Assembly: GCF_032854445.1 (NCBI RefSeq)
Contig: NC_088304.1
Span: forward strand, 16,691,704-16,755,703
DNA length: 64,000 bases
Direction: 5' to 3'
Source: Liolophura sinensis
Taxonomy: Eukaryota; Mollusca; Polyplacophora; Chitonida; Chitonidae
The translations under genes and the position numbers were made by a program. The notes below the pieces were generated by a model. The model did not search any database and had not been told where the DNA came from. It saw nothing but the letters and a program-made list of their open reading frames with translations. Within the stretch, counting starts at the first letter, position 1; every line of letters starts with the position of its first letter. Of this stretch, positions 58,454 to 64,000 are shown one piece after another.

Positions 58454-58777
58454 TGACCGATTCGGTGGCCAAATGGTTAGAGCTTCCACCTCGAAGTCCA
58501 GACACCTGGCAAACGGGGGTCAGGTCATGACAAAGAGTTTAAAAATGATACTTGCGCTGAGCATTGAGAGGTTAAAGCAAGGAATCAGGACTGTTTGGTC
58601 GCGTGTCAGTATAATGTCACCGATGGGTGTTATGCCTGGTGTTCCACTTCAGTGGCAGCAGCACTTTGGCGGCATGGACACAAGAAGGCACAGTATATGT
58701 ACACACACCAACTGACTCCTGGTCGTCATACGACTGAAAAATTGTCAAGTATGATGTTAAACCCCAAACATACATAC
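58454..58777 (+). repeat. SINE-2b with 13-bp target-site duplication
   Basis: tRNA-like head TGACCGATTCGGTGGCCAAA then TGGTTAGAGCTTCCACCTC, unlike that of SINE-2. Its end, ACTGAAAAATTGTCAAGTAT then GATGTTAAACCCCAAACATA, is the SINE-2 tail. A perfect duplication ATATAAACATCCC flanks it (58441-58453, 58778-58790), so the insertion is recent. Confidence 0.92.
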
Positions 58778-59295
58778 ATATAAACATCCCCTCAAAACAC
58801 CGTCTTTGCTTTCTGCCATCTGTGTAGTTTTGTACCTTTGTACAGATGTTTGGCCATTACTTCACCAGGATCATGTGAAGCCATCGCATTGGCATGAAGC
58901 CAAAGAAATATCGCATGAAGCCATGGTACGGTCAGATGATGCCATCACACAATAGCTTGAAGCCATGGCGTTATGATAAAGCCATCGCACTATTAAATGA
59001 AAGCATGGCACTATATAAAGGAAGTCACGGCACTATCCTGAAACCATCACACTATTATATAAAACCATGCACTAACATATGAAGCCTTCACACTATGGAG
59101 TGAAGCCATGGCTCTGAAGCCATCTGAAGTCATCACCCTATGGAATGATGTCATGGCACTATCATTTGAAGCCATCATATTATTGTATAAAGCCACTGCA
59201 CTGTCATAGGATGCCATCACACTGTAGCATGAAGCCATCACACTATTACACGAAACCACGGCACTATCATATGAAGTCATCACACTATGGCATGA

Positions 59296-59682
59296 GTGAG
59301 TGAGTGAGTGAGTGAGTGAGTGAGTGAGTGAGTGAGTGCTTGGGGTTTAACGTCATACATAACAAGTTTTCAGTCATATGACGACGAAGGAATCCTTAGA
59401 GTAAGTGTAATGTGTCTCCTTGTTGCACGACGGATTTCCATCGCTCTTTTATCTGGTGCTGCATCACTGAGACGGCTTACCAAAGGCAAGTAAGCCGCCC
59501 AGCCCGAGCCATTATACTGTTACAGGTCAACCAGTCGTTGCACTATCGCCATTAAGGGGAACGCCAAGCGAGGAATTTACAACTTACTCATTTAAGGTCT
59601 TAGGTGTGACTCGACCCAGGATTGATTCTGGATCCACCGCTCCTGAAGCAGACGCTCTACCAGTTGTGCTATCGGGGCCGGT
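59296..59682 (-). repeat. SINE-2 copy, full length, in the satellite
   Basis: (GAGT)n microsatellite at the tail, 'GCTTGGGGTTTAACGTCATA' and 'CAAGTAAGCCGCCCAGCCCG', ending in the head (ACCGGCCCCGATAGCACAAC on the minus strand). It is flanked by CACTATGGCATGA at 59283-59295 and 59683-59695. Because the satellite itself repeats such words, the duplication is likely but not certain. Confidence 0.88.
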
Positions 59683-60949
59683 CACTATGGCATGAAGCCA
59701 TAGTACTATCCTGAAGGCATCACACTATTACATGAAACCTTGGCGCTATCAATACGAAATCATCACAATATGCCATGAAGCCATGGCACTACCATATGAA
59801 GCCATCGCACCATAACATGAAGTCAACAGACGATAGCATGAAACCATGGCACTATCATAGAATGCCATCACACACCATAGCATGCAGCCATGCTATTATC
59901 ATATGACGTCATCACAATATGGCATGAAGTCATGGCACTGTGATATGATGCCATCACACTATCGCTTGAACCATGGCATTATCTTGAAACCATCACACTA
60001 TAACATTAAACCATGGCACTATCATATGGAGCCATCACTCTTTGACATAAAGCCATCACACAATTACATGAAAACATGACACTATCATATGAAGTCATTC
60101 ATTATTACATGAAGTTATGGCACTGTAATATAAAGCCATCGTACTATGACATGAAGCCATCACACTAGCCTGAAGCCATAGCACTGTCATATGAAGTCAT
60201 CACACTATGCCATGAAGCCATAACACTGTCATATGACATGGAGTGGCCACACTTTGACATGAAGCCATGGCACTATCATATTACCTTAATATTTAACCTT
60301 GGAATTATCATATGGAGCCATCAGACTTTGACATAAAGCCATCACACTATTACATGAAAACCATGACACTATCATATGACGCCATTACATTATTACATGA
60401 AGTTATGGCACTGTGATATAAAGCCATCATACTATGACATGAAGCCATCACACTTTCTCATGAGGCCATCACACTAGCCTGAAGCCATAGCTATGTCATA
60501 TGAAGACATCACACTATGACATAAAGTACCCAGACTTTGACATAAAGCCATGGCACTATCATGAAGCCATGACACAATGGCATGAAGCAATGCCACTGTC
60601 GTGAAGCTATCATACTATTACATGAATCCATGGCACTATCATATGAAGCCATCGCATTATAACATGAAGCCATGGCACTATCATGAAGCCATCACACGCT
60701 TACATGAAACCACTGCGCTATCATATGAAGCCATAATGGCGTGAAACCGTGGCACCGTGATATGAAGCCATCACACTATGGCATGATAGTGTCACATCAT
60801 CATTTTTAGCCTGTACGTTAAGCCATTGCAAACTTCTATGAGGCAGTGACACTTTTGCATTAAATCCCATTATTCGTATGTGAAGCCATTGTCCAAGCAT
60901 ACTAAACCATCCACAATTAAATAAAGTCATCATACTTACATTAGGCCGG

Positions 60950-61035
60950 GGGCCTCTGTGGCTGAGGAGGTTAGCATGCCAACACGGTGCAATTACCCAG
61001 GAGACCCTCACCAATGTGGCTAGCTGGCACCTGAC
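60950..61035 (+). repeat. SINE-1 copy p, head only
   Basis: GCCGGGGGCCTCTGTGGCTG through 'ACCCTCACCAATGTGGCTAG', then it stops. The body is missing. Confidence 0.75.
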
Positions 61036-61184
61036 TTCCATCCATCAATCTCACCACCTTCTTTCCATAAAAAAGTGTTAAGTGAAGCAATAAACGATAA
61101 TCAAAAAAATATATCAATAATAATATACATGCACGGTTCACTTATAAATCGCCTACATGTACTTTACATATACCCATATCTTAC

Positions 61185-64000
61185 CCAATGTCTTTATCTA
61201 CATGTTGAAAACAACAGCACGTGTATATTAAAAACACAAGGTACTTGATAGAGTCTGTTCTAGAAAATATAATTGAACACTGACCCACATCAAAAAGGTG
61301 CCAAAAATGCGGAATTAGGCAAGGCATCGGCAGGTGTTGAAAAAATTGCAAATTTCTTGGTTTTCAAGTAGTAAGAGCCGTTGTTGGGCATGTGATTATC
61401 ACTTCAATCATGCTTTGAACGTCGCTAAAACTGACAGTATTGGTCGGGAAACAATGCGGTTTGCACTATTCGATTTCTCGGCACAAAATAAGTCGGATTG
61501 GGTTCTTTCTGAGAGCTTTGGAACAATTTTTCTACTTTTGGATTTTTGCCTGCTCTCTGTGTTAACATAAATCAGCTACAGTGTAGTATGTACCATCGCC
61601 ACAGGTCTTTACTATATTAAAGTTTTGGCTATAATTTATGTGCCATTCGGTAGCTCGGAAGACGTCGAATATTTAGGGCAAGCCCATTTAACCGGCCCAG
61701 CAATTATCGTACCTTTAAGTCGAAGACAATCCCAATTTCTTTATCTACATGTTGAAAACAACAGCATTTGTATATAGAAAAATACAAGTTACTTATTAGG
61801 GTCTCTGCTAAAAAATACAATTTAACACTGACCCACATCAATAAGGTGCCAAAAGATGTGGAATTAGGCAAGGCATCGGCAGGTGTTAAAAAAATTGCAA
61901 ATTTCACTGGTTCTCAAAAAGTAAGAGCCGTTGCTGGGCGCGAGATTATGGCGTCAATCATGTTTTTAACGTAGCTCCGCTAAAAGTATTGGTCGAAGAG
62001 CAATGCGGTTTGCACCATTGGATTTTATGTCACAAAATACGTCGGATTAGCTTTTTTCCAAGAGCGTTGGAACAAGTTTTCCACTTTTAGAATTTAGCCT
62101 GGTTATTTTGTTAATTTAAATCAGCTATACTGTGGTATGTACCATCGCCACTGGTCTTTACTATATTATACTTTTGTCTATAAGTTATCTGCCATTCGGT
62201 AGCCCAGAAGACGTCAAATCTTTGGGCCCAGCCCATTTAACTGGTCCAGCAATTGTCTTGCTGGGCACGTGATTGTGATGTCAATCATGATTTAAACGTA
62301 GATACAACTAAAAGTTTTGGTCGGAGAGCAATGCGGTTTACACCATTCGATTTCTCGTTACGAAATACGTCGCATTAGCTGCTTTCCAAGAGCACTGGAA
62401 CATTTCATTTCAGTTTTGGATTTTTGACTGGTCTGTTTGTTAATTTAAATCAGCTACACTGTAGTAGGTATCATCGCCACTGGTCTTTACTGTATTAGAC
62501 TTTTGGCTATAAGTTATGTGCCATTCGCTAGCGAGCCGTGGAATTTTTGGGCCAAGGCCATTTAACTGGCCCAGCAATTGTCTTACTTCTAAGTCGAAGA
62601 CAATCCCAATAACTTTATCTACATGTTGAAAAAAAACAGCATTTGTATGTAGAAAACACAAGGTACTTGATACAGTCTGTTCTAAAAAATACAATTGAAC
62701 ACTGACCTACATCAATAAGGTGCCAAAAGATGCGAGATGAGGTAAGGCATCGGCAGTTGTTGAAAATATTGGAAATTTCACTGGTTTTCAAGGAGTAAGA
62801 GCCGTTGCTGGGCAGGTAATTATGACGTCAGTCATGTTTTAAACGTAGCTACAGCTGAGAGTGTTTGTCGGAAAGCAATATGGTTTGCATCATTCGATTT
62901 CTCGTCACAAAATACGTCAGATTAGCCTCTTTCTAAGAGCATTGGAACAAGTTTTCACTTTTGGATTTTTGCCTTGTTTCTATGTTCATTTAAATCAGCT
63001 ACACTGTAGTTTCTACCATCGCCACTGGTCTCTACTATATCAAACTTTTGGCTATAAGTTATGTGCCATTCGTTAGTCCAGAAAACGTCGAATCTTTGGG
63101 CAAAGTCCTTTTAACTGGCCAAGGAATTTTCTTACTTCTAAGTCGAAGACAAACCCAATGTCTTTATCTACATGTTCAAAAATACAGCATTAGTATATAG
63201 AAAACACAAGGTCCTTGACAGAATCTGTTCTAAAAATCCCAATAGAACACTGACCCACATCATAAGGTGCCAAAAGATGCAAAATGAAGCAAGGCATCCG
63301 GCAGGTGTTGAAAAAATTGCAAATTTCACTGGTTTCCAAGGAGTAAGAGCCGTTGCTGGGCACTTGATTACGACGTCAATCATGTTTTAAACGTACCTAC
63401 AGGTAAAATTATTGGTCGGAGAGCAATGTGGTTTTGCACCATTCGATTTCTCGTCGCAAAATACGTCGGATGATCTTCTTTCCAAGGGAATTGGAACATT
63501 TTTTCCACTTTTGGATTTTTTACCTGGTCTCTTTGTTTATTTAAATCAGCTACACTGTAGTATGTACCATCGCCACTAGTCTTCACTATATTATACTTTT
63601 GGCTATAAGTTATGTGCCATTCGGTAGCCCAGAAGACGTCGATTCTTTGCGCCAAGCCCATTTAACTGACCCAGCAATTGTCTTACTTGTAAGTCGAAGA
63701 CAAACCCGAAGTCTTCATCGACATTTTGAAAACAACAGCATTTGTATTTAGAAAACACAAAGTAATTGACAGAGCCTGTTCTAAAACATACAATTAAAGA
63801 CTGACCCACATCAATAAGGTGCCAAAAGATGCAAGATGAGGCAAAGCATCGCAGTTGTTAAAAAAATGGGAAATTTCACTGGTTTCCAAGGAGTAAGAAT
63901 CGTTGCTGGGCACGTAATTATGACGTCAATCATGTTTCCAACGTATCTACAGCTAAGAATATTTGATGCGGTTTGCATCATTCGATTTTTCGTCACAAAA
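61185..64000. repeat. ~550-bp tandem satellite, running off the window
   Basis: The block CTTTATCTACATGTTGAAAA recurs near 61190, 61738, 62610, 63157 (one change) and, more diverged, 63710. The block GGCAGGTGTTGAAAAAATTG recurs in most copies. Spacing is about 550 bp except for one 870-bp step. That step contains a copy lacking about 230 bp (join near 62255, where 'CAATTGTCTT' runs straight into 'GCTGGGCACGTGATT'). Copies are perhaps 80-90% alike by eye. Minus-strand ORFs of 60-93 codons recur but change frame between copies, so coding is doubtful. Confidence 0.9.

Larger units (their letters stand above)
56800..60935. repeat. Degenerate ~20-bp satellite, core GAAGCCAT
   Basis: Units such as ATGAAGCCATCACACTATYA recur every 19-21 bp with heavy divergence. 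Dense from 58865 to 60930 and scattered from 56800 to 57800. It is interrupted by SINE copies at 56924, 57200, 57810, 58203, 58454 and 59294. Short ORFs with Lys-Pro-Ser/His repeats are translations of the satellite. Confidence 0.88.

Noticed and set aside
63380-63661. 93-codon minus ORF in the right-hand satellite
   Set aside because: The matching stretch in other copies is broken or in another frame.

Overview
This is eukaryotic, intron-rich animal DNA, most likely from a mollusc or a close lophotrochozoan relative. That placement is inference from overall character: AT-rich spacer, very frequent TACATGTA-type palindromes, and several tRNA-derived SINE families of a kind I associate with bivalves and gastropods. 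The two things identified with confidence are a host gene and a large virus-like transposon.

Host gene (1 to 23,736, minus strand). Eight exons of a signal peptide peptidase-like 3 (SPPL3) gene can be placed to the base. Every splice junction is AG/GT and the phases run without a break, giving 714 nt or 238 codons. Exon 7 carries the first catalytic Asp (YD motif). The GxGD and PAL exons lie off the left edge. The introns hold SINE copies and three tandem-repeat arrays: a 38-bp unit, a mixed 41-47-bp unit and a 127-bp unit.

Spacer (23,737 to 43,193). No convincing gene was found. It holds an evolving minisatellite just upstream of SPPL3, a second and unrelated 38-bp array, a 42-bp array, a tandem pair of tRNA-like repeats, several SINEs with clear target-site duplications, and one short coding-like stretch near 42.5 kb.

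Polinton/Maverick (43,199 to 54,774; 11,576 bp). The element has 60-bp terminal inverted repeats (59/60 identical) flanked by a perfect 5-bp duplication, GCATA. Rightward: a broken Cys-rich gene and a broken protein-primed DNA polymerase B. Leftward, starting from about 52.3 kb: a double-jelly-roll major capsid protein, a packaging ATPase, four small proteins and a retroviral-type integrase. Rightward again at the right end: three intact genes of unknown function. A small leftward ORF lies beside the right end. Polymerase, integrase, capsid, ATPase and one small gene carry frameshifts or stops; the remaining genes are open. No adenovirus-type maturation protease is seen. The polymerase N-terminus has a Cys/His domain that might substitute for it (inference).

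Right part (54,780 to 64,000). No gene was recognised. It contains CpG-rich repeated motifs, a long degenerate ~20-bp satellite (core GAAGCCAT) that has collected at least six SINEs, and a ~550-bp tandem satellite running off the window.
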